From the NCBI GenBank assembly GCA_963808815.1, contig CAWEGI010000019.1:296517-360516 (forward strand): a stretch of DNA of 64,000 bases, read 5' to 3'. Numbering within the stretch: the first letter of the stretch is position 1; each line of letters begins with the position of its first letter. Of this stretch, positions 1-8,260 are shown one piece after another. Below the pieces are notes generated by a model. That model saw only the letters and a program-made list of their open reading frames with translations, was not told the origin of the DNA and did no database searches. A program made the position numbers and the translations under genes. This stretch comes from DATBLE01 sp963808815 (GTDB lineage Bacteria > Actinomycetota > Thermoleophilia > Gaiellales > Gaiellaceae).

Positions 1-729
1 GAGCTCTACCGCGAGGGCGTGCAGAGCTCACAGGAAGCGCTGCGAGGCGTGCGACGCCGCCTACGAGCTGCTCACCCGGGAGGAGACGGAGGCGCGGTTC
101 GGCGTCGTGCCGGAGCGAGAGGCGCACTGGTGCTCTTCCAGCCCGACGCGGGCGTCGTCCACGCCGACCGCGCGCTGAGCGCATTCGCGCGTGGACTGCG
201 GATCGAGACGGGGCGGCGGGTCGAGTCGCTGGACGAGCTCGACGAGCCGGTCGTGGTGGTCGCGGCCGGGCCGTGGGCGCGTCGCCTGCTCGAGCCTGCA
301 GGCATAGAGCTGCCGGTGGTGGAGACGCGTGAAACCGTCGCCTACTTCCACCTCGAGGGCCCGGTGCCGTCCGTGGTCGCCGAGGTGGTGACGCGCGGTC
401 ATGGGTTCTACTCGCTGTACGACCCGCTCTACGGGCTGAAGGTCGGCAGCCACAAGCGGGGCTCGCAGTCCGATCCAGACGAGGAGCACGGTCCCGATGA
501 GGCGCTCGTGCGGGAGATCGCCGACTGGACGCGCGAGCGGTTCCCGAACGCCGACCCGACGCCGGTCCACGCGGAGAGCTGCTTCTACACGACCACCGAC
601 GACGAGCGGTTCGTCCTCGAGCGCCACGGCCGGATCGTCGTCGGCTCGGCCTGCTCGGGCCACGGTTTCAAGTTCGGCCCGGCGACGGGGAAGCGGTTGG
701 CCGCGCTCGCGGTCGAAGCCCTCGGCTGA
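1..729 (+). CDS. FAD-dependent amine oxidase, monomeric sarcosine oxidase/SolA type (5' truncated, frameshifted)
   Basis: C-terminal two thirds of an FAD-dependent oxidoreductase of the sarcosine oxidase / N-methyltryptophan oxidase family, which oxidises N-methyl amino acids to release formaldehyde and H2O2. The segment LFQPDAGVVHADRAL, a CFYTTTDDERF motif whose Cys matches the covalent FAD-binding cysteine of the family, and the closing GSACSGHGFKFGPATGKRLA signature are all present. The gene enters from the left edge, so the N-terminal Rossmann fold is outside the window. A frameshift lies near 115: residues YELLTREETEARFG are in frame 2 and GALVLFQPDAG in frame 1. The exact amine substrate cannot be told. 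The stop is 13 bases before the homogentisate dioxygenase start. Confidence 0.8.
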   Translation, partial: ELYREGVQSSQEALRGVRRRLRAAHPGGDGGAVRRRAGARGALVLFQPDAGVVHADRALSAFARGLRIETGRRVESLDELDEPVVVVAAGPWARRLLEPAGIELPVVETRETVAYFHLEGPVPSVVAEVVTRGHGFYSLYDPLYGLKVGSHKRGSQSDPDEEHGPDEALVREIADWTRERFPNADPTPVHAESCFYTTTDDERFVLERHGRIVVGSACSGHGFKFGPATGKRLAALAVEALG

Positions 730-730
730 C

Positions 731-736
731 TAACCT
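731..736 (+). promoter_or_regulatory. -10 box TAACCT for homogentisate dioxygenase
   Basis: TAACCT ends six bases before the ATG at 743. This fits the TANNNT-(6-9)-start spacing seen before many genes of this window and predicts a leaderless transcript. No clear -35 box is seen. Confidence 0.45.
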
Positions 737-742
737 TCGGAC

Positions 743-1948
743 ATGCCCATGTACCAGCGGCTCGGCGACGTTCCGCGCAAGCGGCACATCCAGTTCCGCG
801 ACAACGGAACCCTGCTGAACGAGGAGGTCTTCGGACTCGAGGGCTTCTCGGGGAACGAGTCGATCCTCTACCACCTCCAGTCGCCTGTTCGGATCCGCGA
901 GCTCGGCGACTTCGAGCCGATCGAGCGCGAGGAGTGGGTGCCCGACGCCCACGCACACCGGCATTTCCGCACGTACGAGACGACGCCCGAGGGCGGCGAT
1001 GCGATCTCGTCGCGGCGGCTGCTGATGTGGAACCAGGACGTCGAGATCTCGATCGCCCGGCCGACCGAGGGGATGGAGTTCTTCTACCGGAACGGCGAGG
1101 GCGACGAGGTCATCTTCGTCCACGAGGGGTCCGGGACGCTGGAGACGATCTTCGGCGACGTCCCCTACCGTGAGGGGGACTACATCGTCGTCCCGCGCGG
1201 GACGACCTACCGGTTCGCGAACGGCGAGCCGCAGCGGCACCTCGTCTTCGAGTCGCCGGGTCTGATCGAGATCCCGCGGCGCTACCGCAACGAGTACGGG
1301 CAGCTGCTCGAGCACGCGCCCTTCTACCACCGGGACATCCACCCGCCGACCGAGCTCCGCACGCATCGTGACCGCGGCGAGCACCACGTCAAGGTGCGCG
1401 TTCGCGACGGCTACCAGACCTACGTCCTCGACTACCACCCCTTCGACGTCGTCGGCTGGGACGGCTACGTCTACCCGTGGACGTTCAACATCGAGGACTT
1501 CGAGCCGATCACCGGCCGGATCCACATGCCGCCGCCGTCGCACCAGACCTTCCAGGGCCAGAACTTCGTCATCTGCTCGTTCTGCCCGCGCAAGCTCGAC
1601 TTCGACCCCCTCGCGATCCCGATCCCGTATGTCCACTCGAACGTCAACTCGGAGGAGATGATCTATTACGTCTCCGGCAACTTCTCGTCGCGGAAGGCCG
1701 TCGACGTCGGGTCGGTCACCCTGCATCCGTCGGGCATCCCGCACGGACCGCATCCGGGCCTGGCGGAGAAGTCGATCGGGCTGACGGAGACGCACGAGCT
1801 GGCGGTGATGTGCGACACCTTCCACCCGCTGCGGCTGACGACGTTCGCGCGCGACCTCGACGACGGGACGTACGCCTACTCCTGGTACGAGGAGCCGGGA
1901 GTCGCGACTGCCGACGAAGACCCCGCCGGAGTGACATCGCACCTCTAG
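743..1948 (+). CDS. hmgA: homogentisate 1,2-dioxygenase
   Basis: Iron(II) ring-cleaving dioxygenase of the tyrosine/phenylalanine degradation pathway, converting homogentisate to maleylacetoacetate (EC 1.13.11.5). It is a 401-residue intact cupin-type protein. The N-terminus has the family feature of a cupin core (IFGDVPYREGDYIVVPRG), and the C-terminal half holds the His-rich HPSGIPHGPHPG segment (about residues 327-340) followed by TETHELAVM, where the iron ligands lie in characterised members. Two in-frame ATGs (743 and 749) are possible; the first sits best behind the -10 box. No other homogentisate pathway genes are adjacent. The nearby GST-like gene at 4566 could in principle be a maleylacetoacetate isomerase, but that is only a guess. 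Confidence 0.9.
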   Translation: MPMYQRLGDVPRKRHIQFRDNGTLLNEEVFGLEGFSGNESILYHLQSPVRIRELGDFEPIEREEWVPDAHAHRHFRTYETTPEGGDAISSRRLLMWNQDVEISIARPTEGMEFFYRNGEGDEVIFVHEGSGTLETIFGDVPYREGDYIVVPRGTTYRFANGEPQRHLVFESPGLIEIPRRYRNEYGQLLEHAPFYHRDIHPPTELRTHRDRGEHHVKVRVRDGYQTYVLDYHPFDVVGWDGYVYPWTFNIEDFEPITGRIHMPPPSHQTFQGQNFVICSFCPRKLDFDPLAIPIPYVHSNVNSEEMIYYVSGNFSSRKAVDVGSVTLHPSGIPHGPHPGLAEKSIGLTETHELAVMCDTFHPLRLTTFARDLDDGTYAYSWYEEPGVATADEDPAGVTSHL

Positions 1949-2091
1949 GTGGACGCGCCTAGCGGACTGAAGCACGGGCCGCTGCACCGCGCTGGGCGGC
2001 GCGATGCGGCGTCCTCAGTCGCCCCGATAGCGCTGCCATCGGGGCTCCCTGCGTCCTTGCCTCGCACTCACCCATCGCAGCGCATCGGCGC

Positions 2092-2708
2092 GTGTTCACT
2101 CCACTAGACGCTCGGCTCGTCCTCGACTGGGACGGGACGGTGACGGAGGTGGACAGCCTCCACATGGTGCTGCTCCAGTTCGGTGACGTCGGCGTCTACG
2201 AGCGTGCCGAGGACGATCTCGGCCGCGGGCTGACGCTGCACGAGGTGATCGAGGCCGAGTTCGCGACCGTGCGGGCGCCGCTCGACGAGGTGACGGCGTG
2301 GCTGGTCCAGAACGTGCGCGTGCGGCCCGGTCTCGAGGAGCTGGTCGAGCGGTTCAGGCCGCTCGTCGTCTCGAGCGGCTTCCACGAGCTGATCGAACCG
2401 GTGCTCGAGCGCGAAGGAGTAGCGGTGGAGTTGCGCGCGAACCGGCTCGACGCGCGGCCCGACGGCTGGCAGATCCGGTGGAGTGACGAGAGCGTCTGTG
2501 CGGTCTGCGGCGAGCCGTGCAAGCGCGCCTCGGTCGCCGACGGCCCGTTCATCTACGTCGGCGACGGCTACTCGGACCGCTGCGTGGCGCTCGCTGCCGA
2601 GCGGGTGTTCGCGCGCGACGGGCTGGCGGAGTATCTCGTGGGCGGGGCGTCCCATACGAGCCGTTCGACACGCTCGCCGAGATCGCAGAGCGACTCGAAG
2701 AGCAGTGA
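2092..2708 (+). CDS. HAD-superfamily phosphatase, MtnX/SerB-like (frameshifted near 3' end)
   Basis: Haloacid dehalogenase-type phosphatase. HAD motif I is LVLDWDGTVT (nucleophile Asp in the first 15 residues), motif II is the VVSSGF segment and motif III/IV is FIYVGDGYSDRCVALAA. The family includes 2-hydroxy-3-keto-5-methylthiopentenyl-1-phosphate phosphatases and phosphoserine phosphatase relatives; the substrate is not clear. The start is GTG at 2092. A one-base shift in the G-rich run near 2640-2650 switches the frame, after which GVPYEPFDTLAEIAERLEEQ leads to a TGA at 2706-2708. That stop lies inside a perfect 30-base palindrome, so the last codons are provided by a dispersed repeat. Confidence 0.75.
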
Positions 2709-2730
2709 CAGGCTTAAGCCTGTCACTGCT
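2701..2730. repeat. perfect 30-bp palindrome, family P (AGTGACAGGCTT type)
   Basis: The left arm AGCAGTGACAGGCTT is followed directly by its exact reverse complement. It overlaps the stop codon of the preceding phosphatase. A near-identical palindrome occurs at 45232-45267. It can fold as a hairpin in RNA and may act as a transcription end or REP-like element. There is no T-run, so a classical intrinsic terminator is not indicated. Confidence 0.9.
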
Positions 2731-2771
2731 GTCCGACCCGAGTCGCCGCGCCCGCCCGTGGTGACGCCGCC

Positions 2772-3587
2772 ATGCCGCTGCTCGAGATCCCCCAGCCGTA
2801 CGACTTCGAGATCTCGACCGAGCGCTTCCGAGCGTTCGGGCCCGACTACGCGAACCTCTGGCACGAGGGCGGGCTGCTCCGCGTCGTCGGTGGGCGCGAG
2901 GTGCGGATCGAGGCGGCGCCGGGCGGCGTGCACGTGGAGCCGCTCGACGCGGAGATCGAGGCGGAGGTCGGGAGGCTGCTCGGGCTGCCGTTCGACCTCG
3001 ACGCCTTCTACCGCTGGGCGCGGCGGGCCGACCCGGTCGCTCGGCCGCGTGGCCTCCGCGCTCTCGGGCTTCCGGCCGCCGCTCGCCCCGAGCCCGTTCG
3101 AGAGCCTCGTCACCTCGATCAGCGCGCAGCAGGTCTCGCTCTTCGCTGCGTTCGCGATCCGCAACCGGCTGATCGAGCGCTTCGGCGAGCGCGGCGAGCA
3201 CGCCTTCTCCTTCCCGACCCGGGAGCGCCTCGCCGACGCCGAGCGAGGACGAGCTCTTCGCGCTCGGCTTCTCCCGCCGCAAGGCCGAGTACGTCGTCGG
3301 CCTCGCCCGGTCGGACCTCGACCTCGACGCCCTGGCCGGGCTCCCGGACGACGAGGTCAAGGCGCAGATCACGGCGCTGCGCGGGCTGGGGGAGTGGACC
3401 GCCGACTGGTTCCTCGCCCGCCACCTCGCCCGGCCGCAGCGCGTGGGCGCCCGGCGACCTCGGCGTGCGCAAGGCGATCGCCGCGTTCTATGGTGACGAG
3501 GATCCCCGCACCGTCGTCGAGCGATTCGACCCCTTCCAGAACCTGACCGTCCACTACCTGTTGACCGGAGCGAGAGTGCTCGGATGA
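2772..3587 (+). CDS. DNA-3-methyladenine glycosylase / HhH-GPD base-excision repair enzyme (several frameshifts)
   Basis: HhH-GPD superfamily DNA glycosylase, AlkA-like, which removes alkylated bases. Recognisable pieces in order: N-terminal PYDFEISTERFRAFGPDYAN; PPLAPSPFESLVTSISAQQVS, the conserved helical core; the helix-hairpin-helix LRGLGEWTADWFLARHL; and GDLGVRKAIAAFYG, whose Asp is the catalytic residue of the family. The pieces lie in different frames, with shifts near 3035, 3240 and 3440. The start is ATG 2772, just after CGCC. The 3' end overlaps the next gene by four bases (ATGA). With three shifts in 800 bases the sequence must be corrected before the protein can be modelled. Confidence 0.8.
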   Translation: MPLLEIPQPYDFEISTERFRAFGPDYANLWHEGGLLRVVGGREVRIEAAPGGVHVEPLDAEIEAEVGRLLGLPFDLDAFYRWARRADPVARPRGLRALGLPAAARPEPVREPRHLDQRAAGLALRCVRDPQPADRALRRARRARLLLPDPGAPRRRRARTSSSRSASPAARPSTSSASPGRTSTSTPWPGSRTTRSRRRSRRCAGWGSGPPTGSSPATSPGRSAWAPGDLGVRKAIAAFYGDEDPRTVVERFDPFQNLTVHYLLTGARVLG

Positions 3588-4554
3588 GCGGAATGAACAT
3601 CAGACGAGCCACCGAGGCCGACCAGCCCGCGCTGCGCGAGCTCTGGGAGGAGTTCGAGGCGGAGATCCCGGCCCCGCCGGAGTTCGTCGAGACCTGGGAC
3701 GAGGAGTGGCAGGACGTGTCGGCCGACATCGGCGGCCGCGGCGTCGTCTACCTCGCCGAGGACGACGAGGGTGTGGCCGGGGCGCGTTCGGGCGACCATG
3801 CTGCCCGGCGACGTCTGGCACGTCGTGTTCGCGCACGTCCGGCCGCGCGTGCGCCGGCAGGGCGTGCTCAAGCAGCTGATGGCACCGGTGCTGGAGGAGG
3901 GCCGCAGCCGCGGCTCGACGCGGGTCACGCTCGACGTGATGGCGGGCAACCACGTGGCGGTGACCGCCTGGAAGCGGCTCGGCTTCGAGCCCGAGAAGCT
4001 GTACATGGCGGCGCCGCTGGATCGTCGTCGCCGAGCGGGCCGGAGGCGAGCAACGCCGGCCGTCGCACGGTGCGCTCTTCGTCCAGACCGACGACCACGA
4101 CAAGGTCGAGCAGGCGGTCGCGAAGTACCTGCCGCGGATCGGCCGGTCGGCCGCAGACCGACCGTCGCCCAGCCGCAGCAACGGCTGGACGCGCGTCGAC
4201 GACGAGCTCTGCAGCCGCGACCCGAACGCGCTCCGGCGGCTCGGGCGCGAGGTGTCGCTCGCGCTCGGCGCGATCGTGCTGACGCTCGGCGTGGAGGAGA
4301 GCGCGGTCGTCCGGTACGTCCTCTGGGATCGCGGCGGCGTCGCCGACGAGTACGCCTCGGTGCCGGACTACTTCGGCGAGCTCCCGCCCGGCGACATCGT
4401 CGCGCTGGCGGCCAACCCGACGGTCGCGCAGCGTCTGACCGGCGCCGACCCGGCGCGCGTCCGTGCGGTCGCCCGCACCGCCTCCTCGACCGAGGAGCTC
4501 CCCGCGCCCGACGAGCTGCATGCGCAGCTGGCCGAGGTGCTGGGGGTAGGCTGA
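3584..4554 (+). CDS. GNAT acetyltransferase with C-terminal domain of unknown function (two frameshifts)
   Basis: The N-terminal half is a GNAT N-acetyltransferase: MNIRRATEADQPALRELWEE, then VFAHVRPRVRRQGVLKQLM, which holds the acetyl-CoA pyrophosphate-binding turn, then NHVAVTAWKRLGFEPEKLYM. Shifts near 3778 and 4017 change frame 2 to 3 to 1. After the second shift one frame runs open from 4018 to the stop at 4554. It begins WIVVAERAGG, includes GALFVQTDDHDKVEQAVAKY and ends in a conserved-looking segment (YVLWDRGGVADEYASVPDYF). I read this as one protein of about 320 residues, because no credible start codon with an RBS precedes the second part. The alternative is a short GNAT gene plus a separate gene starting at GTG 4252. 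Substrate unknown. Confidence 0.6.
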
Positions 4555-4565
4555 GGCCAGCTTCC

Positions 4566-5138
4566 GTGCTGACTCTCTACGACGCCGACCGCTGCCCCTA
4601 CTGCGCCCGCGCGCGCATCGTCCTCGCCGAGAAGGACGTCGAGTACGAGACGGTGACGATCGACCTCTCGAACCGGCCGGACTGGCTGTACGAGAAGAAT
4701 CCGCTCGGCAAGGTGCCGGTGCTCGAGGAGGACTCGTTCGTCCTGCCGGAGTCGGAGGTGATCATGGAGTACCTCGAGGAGCGCTACCCCGAGCCGGCGC
4801 TGCTGCCTGCCGATCCGGCCGCCCGTGCACAGGTCAGGCTGGCCATCCACCGCTTCGACACCAACCTGGGCGACGCGTACTACGCCTTCCGGCGCGGCGA
4901 GGACCGGGCAGAGGATTGGCTCGCGCACTGCCTCTCGGGGATGGAGCGCGGTCTCGTCGAATGGCCGCTCGAGTACGGGCTGGCCGACATCGCCTACGCT
5001 CCCTGGTTGATCCGCCTTCGGGACATGCTCGGCTTCGACCTGTCGCCGTACCCGGCGCTCGAGGAACGGCTGGGCGAGCTGACCGAACGGCCCGCGATCG
5101 CCGCCGAGCTCGGTGTCGTCGCCGCATTGTCGAGATGA
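4566..5138 (+). CDS. glutathione S-transferase-like protein
   Basis: 190-residue GST-fold protein. The N-terminal thioredoxin-like domain begins LTLYDADRCPYCARARIVL with a CPYC redox motif, followed by the cis-Pro segment GKVPVLEEDSFVLPESEVIMEY. The C-terminal all-helical domain includes GLADIAYAPWLIRL, the N-capping/hydrophobic staple region of GSTs. The start is GTG 4566, 11 bases after the preceding stop. CPYC is more typical of Omega/Beta-like or glutaredoxin-type members than of Ser/Tyr GSTs. Actinobacteria usually lack glutathione, so the thiol partner is open. It overlaps the hydrolase start by four bases (ATGA), so co-expression is likely. Confidence 0.8.
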   Translation: MLTLYDADRCPYCARARIVLAEKDVEYETVTIDLSNRPDWLYEKNPLGKVPVLEEDSFVLPESEVIMEYLEERYPEPALLPADPAARAQVRLAIHRFDTNLGDAYYAFRRGEDRAEDWLAHCLSGMERGLVEWPLEYGLADIAYAPWLIRLRDMLGFDLSPYPALEERLGELTERPAIAAELGVVAALSR

Positions 5139-5819
5139 AGATCGCCTTCCTGCACGCGTTGCCGTTCGACGGCCGGATGTGGGCGCCCCAGGTCGAGGCG
5201 TTCGGAGATCACGAGACGCTCGGCGCCGACGCTCTACGGGCTCGGCTCGAGCTTCGACGACTGGGCGCTGGGCGTGCTCCAAACGGTGCCCGGCCGGTTC
5301 GTCGCGGTCGGCGCGTCGATGGGCGGCTACACGGCGTGCGCGATCGCGCGCCTCGCACCGGAGCGCCTCGCGGGGCTCGTGCTCGTCGGCTCGCGCGCGG
5401 ACGCCGACCCGCCCGAGCGCGCGCCGCTGCGCGAGGAATGGATCCGGATCGCGCAGGAGCACGGAGGCGAGGGCCTCTGGCAGGCGGCGGCGAAGAACTT
5501 CTTCGCTCCCGGGACGCCGGACGAAGTGGTCGAGGAGGCGCACCGGATCGCCGTCGAGCAGCAGCCGGACGACCTGGTCCGCGCGGTCGAGTCGATCCGC
5601 GACCGGCCCGATTCGACCGAGGCGGTGACGAGTGGGCTGCCGCTGCTCGTCGTGGGCGGCGATGCCGACCCGCTGATCCCGCCCGACGTCTGTGAGCGCC
5701 TCGCGGCCGCCTCGCCGAGCGGGCGTGCCGAGATCCTCGAGGGCTGCGGCCACCTGCCGAACCTCGAGCGGCCCGACGAGCTCAACCGGATGCTCGCGAA
5801 CTTCGTCGCCTCGCTGTGA
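5135..5819 (+). CDS. alpha/beta-fold hydrolase (frameshifted)
   Basis: Serine hydrolase of the alpha/beta fold. It starts MKIAFLHALPFDGRMWAPQV, the family's HGxxxDxxxW-like oxyanion strand. The nucleophile elbow is VGASMGGYTA (GxSxG). The acid strand is LLVVGGDADPLIP, and the catalytic His lies in EILEGCGHLPNLERPDELN. A one-base shift near 5228, between TLGADA and LYGLGSSFDDW, divides it into two frames. The ATG overlaps the GST stop and the TGA overlaps the GTG of the sulfurtransferase, so the three genes form a coupled run. Substrate unknown. Confidence 0.8.
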
Positions 5820-6649
5820 GAGACGAAGCCGACCACAGAGCCGACAGCGAAGCCGAAGGCGTCACCGCCCTGCCGCCGGTCGTCGACGCCGCCTGGGTCA
5901 CGGAGCACCTGGGCGACGACGGGCTCCTGCTCGCCGACGTCCGCGGGCCGAACGCCCACATTCGCGGCCACCTGCCTGGCTCGATCCCGCTCGTGCTCGG
6001 CTCGCCGGCGCCGGTCACCGACCGCGCCGTGCTCGAGGAGCTCGCGTCCGAGGTGGGGTTGCGCCTGCGCCGCCACGGGGTCACCGGCAAGGAGTGGCTC
6101 GTTCTCTACGACGGCGGCGACTGCATCGGCGCCTGCTCCTCGTACCAGCTCGCCGCGCTCGCCGGGCATCCGTCGGTGGCGGTGATGGCAGGAGGGCTGA
6201 AGTCATGGCAAGGTGAGCTCGAACAGGGGGTGGCGGAGTTGGAGAAGAACCGGAACGAGCTCGACCCGAAGTTCGAGGCGGTGCCGACCCTGGAGGAGTT
6301 GGCGGGGCGGCTGGACGATCCCGAGCTGACGATCCTCGACGTCCGCCGCGAGGACGAGTTCACCGGCAAGGGCGGGTACCCGTGCGACCCACGCCAGGGC
6401 CACATCCCGGGCGCGCGGAACATCGAGGCGGGCGACCTGTTCGCCTCGCCGGGCGTGCCGCTGGCGCCGGAGGAGATCCGCGAGCTGGTCGGACTGCCCG
6501 AGGGCGCGGAGGTCGTCGCCTACTGCCACTCGGGCTCACGCTCGGCCGTCGCCGCGATGGCGCTCCGTGCGGCCGGCTACCGCGCCCGGAACTACCCCGG
6601 CTCGTGGCACGAGTGGTCGCGCCACGACGAGCTTCCGCTCGAGCGCTAG
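5816..6649 (+). CDS. thiosulfate / 3-mercaptopyruvate sulfurtransferase (two rhodanese domains)
   Basis: 277-residue tandem rhodanese. The N-terminal domain runs from VDAAWVTEHLGDDGLLLADV to about residue 130 and is the inactive regulatory half. The C-terminal domain starts near ELTILDVRREDEF and carries the active-site loop AYCHSGSRSA, whose Cys takes up sulfane sulfur. The CRKGVT-like charge pattern is changed to CHSGSR, as in many actinobacterial members, so donor preference cannot be fixed. The GTG start at 5816 overlaps the previous stop. The first 12 codons come from a dispersed repeat also found at the start of the amidotransferase gene at 9049. Confidence 0.85.
   Translation: MRDEADHRADSEAEGVTALPPVVDAAWVTEHLGDDGLLLADVRGPNAHIRGHLPGSIPLVLGSPAPVTDRAVLEELASEVGLRLRRHGVTGKEWLVLYDGGDCIGACSSYQLAALAGHPSVAVMAGGLKSWQGELEQGVAELEKNRNELDPKFEAVPTLEELAGRLDDPELTILDVRREDEFTGKGGYPCDPRQGHIPGARNIEAGDLFASPGVPLAPEEIRELVGLPEGAEVVAYCHSGSRSAVAAMALRAAGYRARNYPGSWHEWSRHDELPLER
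5817..5852 (+). repeat. gene-start repeat, copy 1 (TGAGAGACGAAGCCGA type)
   Basis: A 36-base stretch beginning at the TGA stop of the hydrolase and encoding RDEADHRADSE of the sulfurtransferase. It matches the minus-strand stretch 9048-9013 at nearly every base. Both copies begin exactly on an upstream stop codon and carry the overlapping start of the next gene. Confidence 0.8.
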
Positions 6650-6658
6650 TTCCGGAGC

Positions 6659-6678
6659 GACAGACCCGAGGGTCTGTC
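6659..6678. repeat. palindrome GACAGACCC-GA-GGGTCTGTC
   Basis: Nine-base arms with a two-base centre, ten bases after the sulfurtransferase stop and ten before the stop of the convergent gene. It can serve as a bidirectional transcription end. It resembles the GGTCAGACC elements at 29301-29328. Confidence 0.75.
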
Positions 6679-6687
6679 CCTGAAGGC

Positions 6688-7227
6688 TCAGACCGCCGAC
6701 GCCTGGCTGTAGAGCGCCGCGTTCGGATTGACGAAGCTCGCGATCCGGGTCGAATCCATCACCCAGTTCGACTCCCACGTACGGCGCCCGTCGAACGAGA
6801 AGAACTGCTCCCACTTGAGCGTGTCCTCGTCGATCACGGTCCACTCGTAGCGCACCCGCACGTGGACGCCCATGACGATGTCGTCGCATTCGAACCGGCC
6901 GATCCCGTCGTCCTCGAAGCGGCCGACGACCGGCTCGTCGAGGGCGCCCGGGTTCGCCGCCGACGTCCACCAGATGCGCCAGAGCGCCGTCTTCGGCTCG
7001 AACAGCCGCAGCGTGAACGCCTCGAACCCCGGACGGCCGGGGAAGTCGGGCGCCGAGTACGTGTCGATGTTCCCGAGGCCGCCGATGATCTGTCGCGCCT
7101 CGCTCGTCGCCTCGAACTCGACCCACTCGTCGTCGCCCGGCACGACCATGTTGACCCGCTTGCGGTTGGCGATCCGCCAGGTGCCGGCGTAGAAGTCGAA
7201 GTCGTGACGGCCGTCGTTGTCGCCCAT
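6688..7227 (-). CDS. conserved hypothetical protein, DUF1579-like
   Basis: 179-residue soluble protein without signal peptide or membrane segment. It starts MGDNDGRHDFDFYAGTWRI and contains FEAFTLRLFEPKTALWRIWW and FECDDIVMGVHVRVRYEWTV. The alternating beta pattern and the opening FYAGTW are typical of DUF1579-like lipocalin-type proteins of unknown function. The RBS AAAGGAGAC is about 6 bases before the ATG. It is transcribed away from the WYL regulator at 7318 with less than 100 bases between them, so that regulator may control it (inference from position). Confidence 0.6.
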   Translation of the reverse strand: MGDNDGRHDFDFYAGTWRIANRKRVNMVVPGDDEWVEFEATSEARQIIGGLGNIDTYSAPDFPGRPGFEAFTLRLFEPKTALWRIWWTSAANPGALDEPVVGRFEDDGIGRFECDDIVMGVHVRVRYEWTVIDEDTLKWEQFFSFDGRRTWESNWVMDSTRIASFVNPNAALYSQASAV

Positions 7228-7317
7228 GTCCGTGTCTCCTTTGCTCCGTTGACCGAGTTGCCACCCTACGGGCTATTGAGGACACTTTTTGTCCGCGGCC
7301 GTGCTTGAATCCCAGGC

Positions 7318-8253
7318 ATCTCGCGTCCGGCCTCCCGACTGCTCGCCTTTCTCGAGCTGCTGCAGAGCCGCGCCGTCGTGGACGGACGCTCGGCGGCGAC
7401 CGACCTCGGAGTGACCGAGCGGACGATCCGCCGCTACGCCGTCGCCCTGCACGACATCGGCATCCCCGTCGAGGGCCAGCCCGGCGTCGGCGGTGGTTAC
7501 CGACTGCGGGCCGGGACACGACTGCCGCCGCTGATGCTCTCCGACGACGAGGCGACCGCGGTCGCGGTCGGCCTGGTGGTCGCCGAGCGGCGCGGAATCG
7601 CAGCGGGCCAGGCGCTGACGAAGATCACGCGCGTCCTGCCGGAGCGGCTCGCCCGGCAGATCGAGCGCCTGAGCGACGAGGTCAGCTTCCTGGGCGAGCC
7701 CGCATCGGCGCCGCCCACCTCGAGCGAGACGCTGCTGGCGATCGCCGAGGCGGTCCGCCGGAGACGCTGCCTCGAGATCGACTATGTGCGGAGCGACGGA
7801 ACGCCGAGCACGCGGGTGATCGAGCCGCTCGGCCTCGTCGCCAGACGCGGGCGCTGGTACATCCCGGCGCACGACCGGGCGAGCGACGAGCTGAGGACGT
7901 TCCGGGCCGACCGAATCGGCCGCGCCGTGATCGGGGACCCGGCCCGGACGCGCGAGCCCGACTTCGACCCCGCCGCGCATGTCGTCCGGATGCTGGCGCG
8001 GCTTCCGTACGAATGGCGGATCGACGTCCGATTCGACGCCCCGCTCGAGGAGGTCTCGAGGCGCGTCTCGCCGGCGGTCGCCGAGCTGACGGCGGACGGC
8101 GACGGCACCAGGCTGGAGATGGGTGCCGATTCGCTCGAATGGGCTGCGGGCTTCCTCGCGGGCCTCGGCGCCGACTTCCGGGTCGTCCGCCCCGACGAGC
8201 TGCGGGCGCAGCTGGGTGAGCTCGGCGCGCGGCTGGCGCGCGCTTCCTGCTGA
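7318..8253 (+). CDS. YafY-type transcriptional regulator (HTH + WYL domain)
   Basis: Predicted DNA-binding regulator. The N-terminal DeoR-like winged helix covers about residues 3-60 (LLAFLELLQSRAV to IPVEGQPGVGGGYRL). A linker (LMLSDDEATAVAVGL) follows, then a WYL domain (LEIDYVRSDGTPSTRVIEPL, then GRWYIPAHDRASDELRTFRADRI) that binds small ligands or nucleic acid in characterised relatives. The only canonical in-frame start is GTG 7378, which would cut off the first helices. The frame is open back to 7309, and family alignment places the start at codon ATC 7318, seven bases after TTGAAT. Either ATC is used or an ATG/GTG has been misread. Probable target: the divergent gene at 7227. Confidence 0.75.
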   Translation: MSRPASRLLAFLELLQSRAVVDGRSAATDLGVTERTIRRYAVALHDIGIPVEGQPGVGGGYRLRAGTRLPPLMLSDDEATAVAVGLVVAERRGIAAGQALTKITRVLPERLARQIERLSDEVSFLGEPASAPPTSSETLLAIAEAVRRRRCLEIDYVRSDGTPSTRVIEPLGLVARRGRWYIPAHDRASDELRTFRADRIGRAVIGDPARTREPDFDPAAHVVRMLARLPYEWRIDVRFDAPLEEVSRRVSPAVAELTADGDGTRLEMGADSLEWAAGFLAGLGADFRVVRPDELRAQLGELGARLARASC

Positions 8254-8260
8254 CAGTGGT

